Positions 27,527 through 35,424 of a stretch of DNA of 55,386 nt are shown here, one piece after another (within the stretch, counting starts at the first letter, position 1; each line of letters opens with the position of its first letter). The notes under the pieces were generated by a model, which made no database searches, had not been told where the DNA came from, and saw only the letters and a list, made by a program, of their open reading frames with translations. The stretch spans positions 1 through 55,386 of the forward strand of contig CAKZUK010000116.1 in assembly GCA_937921775.1 (NCBI GenBank). Direction: 5' to 3'. Origin of the DNA: an uncultured Saprospiraceae bacterium. GTDB lineage: Bacteria > Bacteroidota > Bacteroidia > Chitinophagales > Saprospiraceae. Position numbers and translations under genes: made by a program.

Positions 27527-29305
27527 ATGTATAGAACTCACAATTGCGGAGAACTCAGAATGACCCACGTCGGGCAAGAAGTAACTTTAAGCGGATGGCT
27601 ACAAGCTAGTCGCGATTTTGGAAGTATGACTTTTATAGATATGCGTGACCGTTACGGAATTACGCAGCTCGTTTTCAATATTGAAGATGACGAAGGACTT
27701 TGTGCAGAAGCACGTAAACTAGGACGTGAATTTGTTTTGCGTATCAGTGGTGTCGTACGCGAGCGTAGCAACAAAAATGAAAACAGAGCGACTGGTGATG
27801 TGGAAATCGTTGTTAAATCCTTGGAGATATTGAATGCATCCAAAACGCCACCTTTTACCATCGACGATGAAACCGATGGTGGTGATGAAATTAGAATGAA
27901 GTATCGTTATCTAGACTTGCGTCGAAATCCGATACAACAAAATATTATTTTCAGATCGAAGTTGGCGATTGAAACACGCAAGTACTTGGCGGATCAAAAT
28001 TTTGTGGAAGTGGAAACGCCTTGTTTGATTAAGTCAACACCAGAAGGTGCGCGTGACTTTGTAGTACCGAGTCGAATGAATGCAGGGCAGTTTTATGCTT
28101 TGCCACAATCGCCACAAACGTTTAAGCAACTTTTGATGGTGGCTGGTTTAGATAAATATTTTCAGATCGTAAAATGTTTCCGTGATGAAGATTTACGAGC
28201 GGATCGTCAACCAGAGTTTACACAAATAGATTGCGAAATGTCTTTTGTAACTCAGGAAGATATCTTGAATACCTTTGAAGGTTTGACTCGCTATCTATTT
28301 AATACAACGATAGGAATTGAATTAGGTGATTTTCCAAGAATGTCATATGACGATGCACTGCGTCTCTACGGATCTGACAAACCAGACTTGCGAATTGGAA
28401 TGGAGTTCGTTGAACTAAACGATGTAGCAAAAGGCAAAGGCTTTCCTGTTTTTGATAGTGCAGAATTAGTCGTTGGTATTTGCGCAAGTGGAGAAGCTGC
28501 TAATTTTTCCAATAAAGACATCAAGAAATTAACGGAATGGATGCAGCGTCCGCAGATTGGTGCGAAAGGTTTGGTTTACGTGAAAGTAGAAGCAGGTGGT
28601 TTTAAGTCACCTGTCGGTAAATTCTACTCTGATGAAGACCTAACAAAGTGGGTTGAGAAATTTGGTGCGAAAGAAGGTGACATCCTGTTCATCCTTTCTG
28701 GAGAAGAAGAAAAGACGCGTAAGCAATTAAGCGAACTTCGTTTGGAAATGGGTAAACGGATGGGCTTGATGAAAGAAGGAGATTTCAAACCATTGTGGGT
28801 CTTGGATTTTCCATTGTTAGAATGGGATGAGGATTCAAACCGTTTTCATGCAATGCATCATCCATTTACAGCACCCAAGAAAGATGATGTTTCACGAATG
28901 CTCAACGGTGACCATGAAACCATGAAGAGCCTTCGTGCAGATGCATATGACTTGGTGATCAACGGCTCTGAAATTGGTGGTGGTTCTATTCGTATACATG
29001 ATAGAGAATTGCAATCTAAAAATTTCGATTTACTAGGATTTACCAAGGAAGAAGCAGAAGCTCAATTTGGTTTCTTAATGGGAGCTTTTGAATTTGGAGC
29101 ACCACCTCACGGAGGTATTGCTTTTGGTTTTGACCGCCTGTGCGCAGTAATGTCAGGACAGAGCTCTATCCGAGATTTTATAGCCTTCCCTAAAAATAAT
29201 ACAGGGCGTGATATAATGATTGATGCACCTAGTACTATCGATAATACTCAGTTGGATGAATTAAGTCTGAAGTTGGAAGAAGAATCTTCTGCAGCAAAAG
29301 AATAA
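27527..29305 (+). CDS. aspS: Aspartyl-tRNA synthetase
   Basis: Charges tRNA(Asp) with aspartate in the cytoplasm. 592 residues, bacterial type. An N-terminal OB-fold anticodon-binding domain (about 1-105) is followed by the class II core with motif 1 region [13 protein letters not shown], the active-site [15 protein letters not shown], motif 2 [18 protein letters not shown], the inserted GAD domain (about 285-420), and motif 3 [15 protein letters not shown] near the end. ATG at 27527. A very strong terminator follows, so it looks monocistronic. Whether it also charges tRNA(Asn) cannot be judged here. Confidence 0.97.
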   Translation: MYRTHNCGELRMTHVGQEVTLSGWLQASRDFGSMTFIDMRDRYGITQLVFNIEDDEGLCAEARKLGREFVLRISGVVRERSNKNENRATGDVEIVVKSLEILNASKTPPFTIDDETDGGDEIRMKYRYLDLRRNPIQQNIIFRSKLAIETRKYLADQNFVEVETPCLIKSTPEGARDFVVPSRMNAGQFYALPQSPQTFKQLLMVAGLDKYFQIVKCFRDEDLRADRQPEFTQIDCEMSFVTQEDILNTFEGLTRYLFNTTIGIELGDFPRMSYDDALRLYGSDKPDLRIGMEFVELNDVAKGKGFPVFDSAELVVGICASGEAANFSNKDIKKLTEWMQRPQIGAKGLVYVKVEAGGFKSPVGKFYSDEDLTKWVEKFGAKEGDILFILSGEEEKTRKQLSELRLEMGKRMGLMKEGDFKPLWVLDFPLLEWDEDSNRFHAMHHPFTAPKKDDVSRMLNGDHETMKSLRADAYDLVINGSEIGGGSIRIHDRELQSKNFDLLGFTKEEAEAQFGFLMGAFEFGAPPHGGIAFGFDRLCAVMSGQSSIRDFIAFPKNNTGRDIMIDAPSTIDNTQLDELSLKLEEESSAAKE

Positions 29306-29339
29306 ATAAGTAAAATTATTACTTCGTAAACAACCTATT

Positions 29340-29416
29340 AACTGCTAGTTATCTTTTGTTTGTTACTACTCAAAAAAGTAGAGAGCAAAACAAGAAATAA
29401 CTAGCAGTTTTTTTGT
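29340..29416 (+). terminator. Strong terminator of aspS
   Basis: Perfect 13-bp stem AACTGCTAGTTAT (29340-29352) with ATAACTAGCAGTT (29397-29409), extended inside by TTGTTTG/CAAAACAA and ACTACT/AGTAGA pairing, then a run of T to 29414. It starts 34 bases after the aspS stop. The remaining bases to the regulator gene at 29725 show no gene. Confidence 0.85.
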
Positions 29417-29724
29417 ATTAAATTAATGGTAATGTCAAAAAAATAAATTGTAAATAATAGAATTATTATTCTGCCAAGTTGCTTGCAATCAAGTCGTTGA
29501 AAATTTCTTTTTCCAATATTTTTTAAGTATCTTTATCAACACACATTTACAAACGACGTTTAGTTTTCCTCCCCTAACGTTCTTTTGTAATCTCAATAAT
29601 TCATCTAGGCCTAAGACCTACAAGGCAATTTTTCACACAATCAACTTCCTTTTTTTAGGATGGAGCCTGCTTCATTCCTAACAACTTTTTATTGTTAATG
29701 ACCACTATAAAAACTGGAAAGAAG

Positions 29725-30396
29725 ATGAGTGCTATTAGATTAATGATTGTAGATGATCATAATATGTTCCGATCAGGAATAGCTGCCTTGCTTAAAGGAA
29801 TAGAAGACTTTGACATAATAGGTGTTGCAAGTAATGGAGAAGAGGCCATTGAAATCATGGAAACTCATCAAGCCGATGTAATAATTATGGATGTAAAAAT
29901 GCCAATACTAGATGGAGTAGGGGCTTGTTTACGAATTGTAGATATTAAGCCAGGAATAGGAGTACTTGCTCTTTCCTGGAATCATGATCGTGCGGAGGTT
30001 GTTAATATGGTAAGAGCAGGAGCAAGAGGATATATGGTAAAAGATGCAGCACCTAGCGAGTTAGTCACTGCCATTAAAGCATTGGCACAAGGCGGAAGCT
30101 ACTTCTCAAAAGAAGTATCTGTTACCTTATTAGGGGAATTAGAAAGCTCCAATAGAAAGAAAAATGGTGTCAACGGTATTCATACTTCGCCGCTTACTGT
30201 TCGAGAGTTAGAAATTCTAGAGTTTATCTCAAACGAGTTTACCAACAAAGAAATAGCAGATCAACTTTATATCAGCCCACGTACTGTTGAGACACATCGT
30301 CGCAATCTTATTCAAAAGTTGAAAGTGAAAAATACAGTAGGCTTAGTCAAATATTACTTCAACTTTGCACAAAGGATGACAAAGAATTCAGCCTGA
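29725..30396 (+). CDS. NarL/FixJ-type response regulator next to the curli genes
   Basis: 223 residues. Receiver domain about 1-120 with the acidic pair in IVDDHNMF, phosphoacceptor Asp in VIIMDVKMP (D56), and conserved Lys in GYMVKDA. C-terminal LuxR helix-turn-helix with LTVRELEILEFISNEFTNKE and the recognition helix SPRTVETHRRNLIQKL. The ATG at 29725 (MSAIRLMIVDD) gives the usual receiver start; ATG 29698 is an in-frame alternative. All phosphorylation residues are intact, so a histidine kinase encoded elsewhere should control it. It lies 307 bases upstream of the curlin gene in the same direction. Enterobacterial curli are also controlled by a LuxR-type protein, CsgD; the link here is by position. 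Confidence 0.85.
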   Translation: MSAIRLMIVDDHNMFRSGIAALLKGIEDFDIIGVASNGEEAIEIMETHQADVIIMDVKMPILDGVGACLRIVDIKPGIGVLALSWNHDRAEVVNMVRAGARGYMVKDAAPSELVTAIKALAQGGSYFSKEVSVTLLGELESSNRKKNGVNGIHTSPLTVRELEILEFISNEFTNKEIADQLYISPRTVETHRRNLIQKLKVKNTVGLVKYYFNFAQRMTKNSA

Positions 30397-30703
30397 AATT
30401 TTGCCACAAACGACTCTAGGTAAAAATACGTAGTTGAAAATCATGGATTGTTGGTATGTTATACCAGCTGTTGATCCTCTATATTTGCATCATCATCTAG
30501 CCGATTATTTTACCTACAACCAAATATTGTTTTTCGTTTTACAAAACCAAAAAGAGCATGCCCCCCATGTCTAAATTTTGGTTGAAAAACAATCCTATTC
30601 CGACCCCCTTCTAAAGCCTGATTACACACTCCTAACTAATGAAATTAATTTTATAGAATTAATATTTGTAATAATTTTTAACCATTTAATAAAGAAATAA
30701 ATC
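30397..30703 (+). promoter_or_regulatory. Curlin leader and candidate promoter region
   Basis: No gene. TATATTTG at 30480-30487 matches the TAnnTTTG -7 consensus and would leave a leader of about 215 bases; the same octamer occurs upstream of csgG at 33881-33888. No good -33 TTG is spaced correctly. The last 60 bases before the ATG are very AT-rich, typical of highly expressed genes in this phylum. Confidence 0.35.
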
Positions 30704-31546
30704 ATGAAAAAAACACTCGTACTTTTCGCTATGGTATTGTCCGCTAGCTTCGTTTTCGCTCAAGGTAATATCAGTAATCTATCTCAAACAGGAAGTGATA
30801 ACAAAGCAGGTGTAACTCAGACAGGTGCTGCAAACATCTCTTTAATTGTTCAAGACAATGATCTAAACGAAGTAACTGTTGCTCAAGAAGGCGCAGGTAA
30901 CTTAAGTGAAATGCAATCGGCAGGTGGCAATAACTTGGTAAACGTTGCTCAAGTTGGAGACCTTAATAATAGTGTAACTCTAATTACTGATGCAAACAAT
31001 ACTGCTCAAAGTGTTCAGTCAGGTAACAACAATGTTGCTCGTCAGGAATTAAACACTGTAGGAAGTTTCGCTACTTCTATCCAAGAAGGTGATAACAACA
31101 AAACTATTCAAGTACAAGATGGTGCTGGAAACAACTCAATCTTTTCTCAAACTGTAGGTAGTGGTAACATTTCTACTCAGACTCAAACTGGAGAAAATAG
31201 TAATATCTCTGTTGATCAATTAGGAGACAACAACAACACAACTGTTGTTCAAACTGGTCTTTCTAATAACGTTGCTGCTCGTCAGGAAGGTAATGGTAAT
31301 AACATGGCTGTTTCTCAAACAGGTAACAACAACTTTGCAGGTGGTGAAAATCAAGTATTGCTAAACCAATTCGGTGATGCTAACGATGCAACTCTTGTAC
31401 AGGAAGGTGACTTGAATGCAAGTGCTATCAACCAAGTTGGTAACGGTAACGAAGCAATCAATTCTCAGATTGGTGGTACTAATAATAGCATCATTAATCA
31501 AACAGGTGGTACAAACTCTGCAACTGTAACTCAGTCTGATAACTAA
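30704..31546 (+). CDS. Major curlin-repeat amyloid subunit (CsgA/CsgB family)
   Basis: 280 residues, secreted. A signal peptide ends at SFVFAQ. The rest is almost wholly curlin half-repeats of the form Q-x-G-x-x-N-x5-Q: about 22 copies such as SQTGSDN, TQTGAAN, AQEGAGN, AQVGDLN, SQTGNNN, VQEGDLN, NQVGNGN, NQTGGTN. Stacked Gln, Asn and Gly ladders of this kind form a beta-solenoid amyloid. E. coli CsgA has ten such half-repeats, so this fibre unit is about twice as long. No Cys. It is the first gene of the cluster and is followed by a terminator-like hairpin, as expected for a subunit made in excess. Exported through CsgG. Confidence 0.9.
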   Translation: MKKTLVLFAMVLSASFVFAQGNISNLSQTGSDNKAGVTQTGAANISLIVQDNDLNEVTVAQEGAGNLSEMQSAGGNNLVNVAQVGDLNNSVTLITDANNTAQSVQSGNNNVARQELNTVGSFATSIQEGDNNKTIQVQDGAGNNSIFSQTVGSGNISTQTQTGENSNISVDQLGDNNNTTVVQTGLSNNVAARQEGNGNNMAVSQTGNNNFAGGENQVLLNQFGDANDATLVQEGDLNASAINQVGNGNEAINSQIGGTNNSIINQTGGTNSATVTQSDN

Positions 31547-31575
31547 TCAATACTGAATATTAGTACAATCTAATT

Positions 31576-31640
31576 AATAGTGTTTGAAGATGGCATCCCC
31601 CAAAGGTGTCTTCTTCAAACCTATTGTTATTTTCTTTGTT
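31576..31640 (+). terminator. Terminator-like hairpin after the major curlin gene
   Basis: AATAG-T-GTTTGAAGA (31576-31590) pairs with TCTTCAAAC-CTATT (31612-31625): 14 pairs with one bulged T, then the T-rich GTTATTTTCTTTG. It lies 30 bases after the curlin stop and 37 bases before the next gene of the cluster, so some transcripts would stop here while read-through supplies csgE and csgF. Confidence 0.55.
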
Positions 31641-31676
31641 CTAAAGCTTTCATTTGATCAGAGAATAAACTAACTT

Positions 31677-32240
31677 ATGCGTTATATAATTACTTATATC
31701 CTAGTTTTAGCATTTTGCTTTCTTGTAAGCATTGATGTTAATGCGCAATCACAACTGCAGCAATTGTCTGAAGAAGACATTCTTCTGCAGCCTTCAGAGC
31801 TACTGGTAGATCAACTCCAAGGCGAAGGAAATGCTGCGTACATACAACAAGTAGGTGATTATAATGAAGTAGAACTTTCACAGGATCAAACTGACGGAGA
31901 AATCAATTTGGCTAAAGTGCTACAGAAAGGAGATTATAATTTTGCAGTTTTACGTCAAGAAGGATCCGGTAATCAAGCTATTGTGCTTCAGGTTGGAAAT
32001 GATAACTATTATCAATTAACTAATGAGGGGACAAATAATGATATTACCGTTTTTCAAATTGGAGACGAAAACAGAATTATTCAAGAATTAGTTAATAGTA
32101 ACAATGTAAAGGTGGAATTGATTCAGGAAGGAAACGGAAACGAAATCATCCACATATTAGAAGGATTTAATACTCAGAATTTTCAGGTTATTCAAAAAGG
32201 AGATAACCTGAAAGTAGAAATTCGGCAATCTGGGTATTAA
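31677..32240 (+). CDS. Second curlin-like protein, possible nucleator (CsgB-like)
   Basis: 187 residues. A signal peptide ends at DVNAQ. A non-repeat N-terminal stretch of about 30 residues (LSEEDILLQPSELLVDQ) is followed by about ten degenerate curlin half-repeats (QQVGDYN, LQKGDYN, RQEGSGN, LQVGNDN, FQIGDEN, IQEGNGN, IQKGDN). It is shorter, more charged and less regular than the upstream subunit, as CsgB is relative to CsgA, so a nucleating or cap role is inferred. It ends in RQSGY. The csgE gene starts 20 bases downstream, so the two are co-transcribed. Confidence 0.8.
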   Translation: MRYIITYILVLAFCFLVSIDVNAQSQLQQLSEEDILLQPSELLVDQLQGEGNAAYIQQVGDYNEVELSQDQTDGEINLAKVLQKGDYNFAVLRQEGSGNQAIVLQVGNDNYYQLTNEGTNNDITVFQIGDENRIIQELVNSNNVKVELIQEGNGNEIIHILEGFNTQNFQVIQKGDNLKVEIRQSGY

Positions 32241-32260
32241 AGGTTTAAAACCTATTACCC

Positions 32261-33028
32261 ATGCGTATAAGAATTTTTGTTTATTTATTTTTTCTCAACA
32301 TTGCGGCACTATCTGCTCAGGACACATTCCTAAAAGCATGGATAGATGTACAGTCTGAAAATGACCAGAGAAAAATAGAAGCTAAATTTGTTAGTAAGCT
32401 TCAAAACGAAAGAACATTTAGTTATAAATTGATTACTGAGAAATCAGGAAACAATACCTCCTCCAACACACAAAGCGGTGAATTTACTGCTGCTCCTGAC
32501 CAGGAGCTAATTCTTTCCAACACACAAATTAATATCACTTCACAAGATTATTTCAAAGCCTTACTTCAAATATACTTTAATCGTAATTTGATTGCTCAGG
32601 ATTCTATTGAAATTGGTACTAAAAAAGTATCAAAACCTAAGATAATAACCAAGGTAGCTCCAACACAAAAAAAAGCATTATCAAGTTATAGTGATAATTT
32701 GGAGATAGATGGATTGATTATTGATGAAACACGTTCGAAGGTAGCAAGAGACTTTTATGACTTTTTTTATAATAAATGGATTGCACCTAATGGCGCAAAA
32801 GACTTTGCCATCAGTATAAAAGAACTACCATCAAGAGGTAGAGTGGCTCGAGTTACAGTTGAAGTCAATGATAAAGCACTTTTTACAAGAGTCTTGCAGC
32901 CTCGACTCGATATGGTAGAACAAATGGCGAATCAAGCCATCAGAATTGTTCGAAAACATCTTGGAGAAAATGAATCTTTAAAGAAAGATTTGGAGGAATC
33001 AGATATAAAAGGCTCAGGACTTTTTTAA
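32261..33028 (+). CDS. csgE: CsgE curli secretion factor with N-terminal CsgH-like domain
   Basis: CsgE caps and gates the periplasmic side of the CsgG pore and guides curlins to it. A signal peptide ends at ALSAQ (residue 20). Residues about 145-250 are CsgE: LEIDGLIIDETRSKVARDFY, then KELPSRGRVARVTVEVND, then VLQPRLDMVEQM. E. coli CsgE is about 130 residues; this protein is 255. The extra part (21-119) looks like the beta-sandwich of CsgH/CsgC, chaperones that stop curlins from fibrillising in the periplasm, with FSYKLITEKSG, QSGEFTAAPDQE and FNRNLIAQDSIEI. A Lys-rich linker (120-144) joins them. The CsgE call is firm; the CsgH call rests on pattern likeness. Confidence 0.85.
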   Translation: MRIRIFVYLFFLNIAALSAQDTFLKAWIDVQSENDQRKIEAKFVSKLQNERTFSYKLITEKSGNNTSSNTQSGEFTAAPDQELILSNTQINITSQDYFKALLQIYFNRNLIAQDSIEIGTKKVSKPKIITKVAPTQKKALSSYSDNLEIDGLIIDETRSKVARDFYDFFYNKWIAPNGAKDFAISIKELPSRGRVARVTVEVNDKALFTRVLQPRLDMVEQMANQAIRIVRKHLGENESLKKDLEESDIKGSGLF

Positions 33029-33055
33029 ATTGAATACCTTAATATGGTATTCAAT
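33029..33055 (+). other. Perfect hairpin between csgE and csgF
   Basis: ATTGAATACC (33029-33038) pairs fully with GGTATTCAAT (33046-33055) around a 7-base loop. It begins at the csgE stop and has no T tract after it, so it is more likely an mRNA stability or processing element than a terminator. Confidence 0.55.
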
Positions 33056-33081
33056 ATCAGGAAATGAAATAATAATGCACC

Positions 33082-33498
33082 ATGAAAAAGATATTGACAA
33101 CACTTAGTCTCTTTGCTGTTATTATGCTCTGTAGTATAAATAGCATCTCAGCACAGGATTTTGTATACAAACCTGTTAACCCAGCTTTTGGAGGTGATAC
33201 CTTTAATTATAATTGGCTACTAAGCTCCGCTCAAGTCCAAGATAATACAGAAGCTGAGGATACGGATACAAATGGAGGAAGTCTTGATTTTTTTACAGAA
33301 AGTCTTAACCGTCAGTTGCTAAATCAATTGTCGAGGGATCTTGTAACCTCTCAGTTTGGAGAAGAAGGATTAACAGATGGTGTTTATACAGTCGGTGATT
33401 TTCAAATAGATATTGCCTCTACCTTTGAGGGACTTTCAATTTCGATTATTGACGCAGGTACAGGTGAGCAAACACAGATTATCATTCCTTATTTTTAA
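33082..33498 (+). CDS. csgF: CsgF curli assembly factor
   Basis: 138 residues, about the usual length. After a signal peptide ending at SISAQ the mature protein opens with DFVYKPVNPAFGGDTFNYNW and LLSSAQVQ, the segment that in E. coli CsgF inserts into the CsgG channel and forms a second constriction (NPxFGG is conserved). The C-terminal part (FTESLNRQLLNQL, then YTVGDFQIDIAST, GEQTQIIIPYF) matches the exposed CsgF domain that couples secretion to nucleation on the cell surface. It lies 53 bases after csgE. Confidence 0.9.
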   Translation: MKKILTTLSLFAVIMLCSINSISAQDFVYKPVNPAFGGDTFNYNWLLSSAQVQDNTEAEDTDTNGGSLDFFTESLNRQLLNQLSRDLVTSQFGEEGLTDGVYTVGDFQIDIASTFEGLSISIIDAGTGEQTQIIIPYF

Positions 33499-33537
33499 AG
33501 GAAAACGAATAATCTATCACATGCTAATGCTTAAAAA

Positions 33538-33590
33538 AAAATAAAGGAATATAGCTCCAAAATCCCCGATTTATATTGTACCTTTATTTT
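33538..33590 (+). terminator. Terminator-like hairpin after csgF
   Basis: AAAATAAAGG-AATATA (33538-33553) pairs with TATATT-GTA-CCTTTATTTT (33572-33590): 16 pairs with a 3-base bulge, followed by GATTTT. It lies 40 bases after the csgF stop and implies that csgG has its own promoter. Confidence 0.5.
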
Positions 33591-33740
33591 GATTTTAACG
33601 GATTCACCTTACCTAAGTCTTCAATGCTGATCGAGAAGACCATCAATTTCCTCAAAACACTAATGTAAGAAACCAACAGTTTTTTTATTAGCACACAACA
33701 CCTAATTTTTATTAAAATACTTCCCCCCATAGAAGTTATA

Positions 33741-33794
33741 GAATAAGAAATGTTTGATGATGTGATTTTTAATCACCTCTCATCATTCTTATTC
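33741..33794. repeat. Long imperfect dyad in the csgF-csgG gap
   Basis: 33741-33767 (GAATAAGAAATG..GATGATGTGATT) is nearly the reverse complement of 33771-33794 (AATCACCTCTCATCATTCTT plus ATTC). The stem would be about 22 pairs with small bulges and a loop of a few bases. No T tract follows. Confidence 0.5.
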
Positions 33795-33858
33795 AATTCA
33801 AGAACGATGAATCACCTTATTTTATGAAGGCTTAGTATTAACTAAGCTAACCAATTTT

Positions 33859-33895
33859 AAATCATCAATCATAGCATTGTTATATTTGATGATTT
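33859..33895 (+). promoter_or_regulatory. Candidate csgG promoter overlapped by an operator-like dyad
   Basis: TATATTTG at 33881-33888 fits the TAnnTTTG -7 box and is preceded by a poor -33 (TTTTA at 33855-33859). A perfect 10-bp inverted repeat, AAATCATCAA (33859-33868) and TTGATGATTT (33886-33895), spans the region from the -33 side into the -7 box. This suggests a dimeric regulator site. The rest of 33499-33997 has no gene. Confidence 0.4.
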
Positions 33896-33997
33896 ATACT
33901 GCTTCGTTTAAAACGTAATAAATCCGTTAAATTTTATTGCAATATTTCTTTTTTATCATTGTGAAAGTTATTGCAAAATGTCCCAAATTCTACTGTT

Positions 33998-35410
33998 GTG
34001 AAAAAATATATCCCACTATTATTCTTAACACTTTTGCTGAGTAGCTGCGGTACGCTGCTCCGCCAGTCCTTTGAAACCTCAAGGGCCCGACTAGGAGAAG
34101 AAACACAGGAAACAGCTGAGCTCAAAAATCTACCACTTCCTAAAGAAAAGATAGTTGTAGCAGTCTATAAGTTTCGAGATCAAACCGGACAATACAAGCC
34201 TAGTGAAAACGGAACAAGTTGGTCTACTGCCGTTACCCAAGGAGCTACTACTATTTTAATCAAAGCATTAGAAGACTCCAAATGGTTTGTACCCATCGAA
34301 AGAGAAAATGTAGGTAATCTTTTGAATGAAAGAAAAATTATCCGATCCAGCCGCGCTCAATACAATTCTAACGGCAATCAGGATAATTTACTTCCTCCAC
34401 TTCTGTACGCTGGAGTAATCATCGAAGGTGGAATTATTTCTTATGATGCCAACGTAATTACCGGAGGAGCTGGTCTTCGATACTTTGGAGCTGGTGGAGG
34501 TGGTCAATATCGACAGGATCGAGTTACCGTCTATTTGCGTGCAATTTCAACTAGTAATGGTAAGGTTTTAAAAACAGTATATAGTTCCAAAACTATACTC
34601 TCACAAGCAGTTGATATAGGCCTTTTTAGGTTTGTGAAATTTCAAAAATTACTTGAGGTTGAAACCGGGTTTACCTACAATGAACCTTCTGAAATGGCAG
34701 TAACCGAAGCCATAGAAAAAGCAGTACAAAGTCTAATTGTTGAAGGTGTCTTCGATAAATTATGGGAATTAGAAGAGCCACGCATGTTGGCCGATCAGTC
34801 CATCATCGATTACAAAAAAGAAAAAGCACTCATTCCTAAAACAGATATTTTTGGAAAGAGTATGGATAACCGACGTAAGAAATTTGCATTTACCCTTGGA
34901 ACCTCTAGCTTATTGTATAAAGGCGATTACCCAGATCCAGCATTCCGAACTGGCTTAGATTTTGGAATACTTTATTCTTCCAAGCCACAGGTTTCTTTTG
35001 GATTAAACTATGGTTTGAGCGAATTGTATACCCAAAGGTTTTATCAGTCCAAAGTCAGTTACCTAGAAGGAAATATGCAATACCGCTTTCTGCCTTATGA
35101 CAAACTATCAACTAGCCTCTTTGGAGGAGGGGGGATTATTACTGAAAACGAGGCTAACCGCTTTGATTTTTCAAGTAAAATGTTTCCAAAAGTTCACGGT
35201 GGATTGGGTGTCGAATATTTGTTGAAAGACCGATTGGGCTTATCGTTGTCAGGAGATTATAACTATTTATTTAGTGATCAATTTGATAATATCGAACAAG
35301 GAAAATACAATGACTGGTTTTGGCGAGTCAATCTAAAGTTGAATTTCTATTTTGGAAAAACGTTAGCTGGTGACCGTAAATTTTCGTATAAAAAAAATGA
35401 CGAGTTTTAA
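33998..35410 (+). CDS. csgG: CsgG curli export channel with C-terminal barrel-like extension
   Basis: Outer-membrane lipoprotein; nine CsgG subunits form the pore through which curlins leave. GTG start at 33998 (VKKYIPLLF) chosen because it gives the leader with lipobox LLSSC (Cys17); a TTG at 33971 is in frame. Residues about 45-265 match CsgG throughout: YKFRDQTGQYKPS, NLLNERKIIRSS, GGIISYDANV, GGAGLRYFGAG, SSKTILSQAVDIGLFRFVKF. In the constriction loop the segment is GTSWSTAVTQGA, with Trp where E. coli has Phe56. About 190 further residues (280-470) show alternating beta-strands ending LKLNFYFGK, like an 8-stranded OmpA/W-type barrel; E. coli CsgG (277 residues) lacks this. Confidence 0.92.
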   Translation: MKKYIPLLFLTLLLSSCGTLLRQSFETSRARLGEETQETAELKNLPLPKEKIVVAVYKFRDQTGQYKPSENGTSWSTAVTQGATTILIKALEDSKWFVPIERENVGNLLNERKIIRSSRAQYNSNGNQDNLLPPLLYAGVIIEGGIISYDANVITGGAGLRYFGAGGGGQYRQDRVTVYLRAISTSNGKVLKTVYSSKTILSQAVDIGLFRFVKFQKLLEVETGFTYNEPSEMAVTEAIEKAVQSLIVEGVFDKLWELEEPRMLADQSIIDYKKEKALIPKTDIFGKSMDNRRKKFAFTLGTSSLLYKGDYPDPAFRTGLDFGILYSSKPQVSFGLNYGLSELYTQRFYQSKVSYLEGNMQYRFLPYDKLSTSLFGGGGIITENEANRFDFSSKMFPKVHGGLGVEYLLKDRLGLSLSGDYNYLFSDQFDNIEQGKYNDWFWRVNLKLNFYFGKTLAGDRKFSYKKNDEF

Positions 35411-35424
35411 AAGACTAGAGAGAT

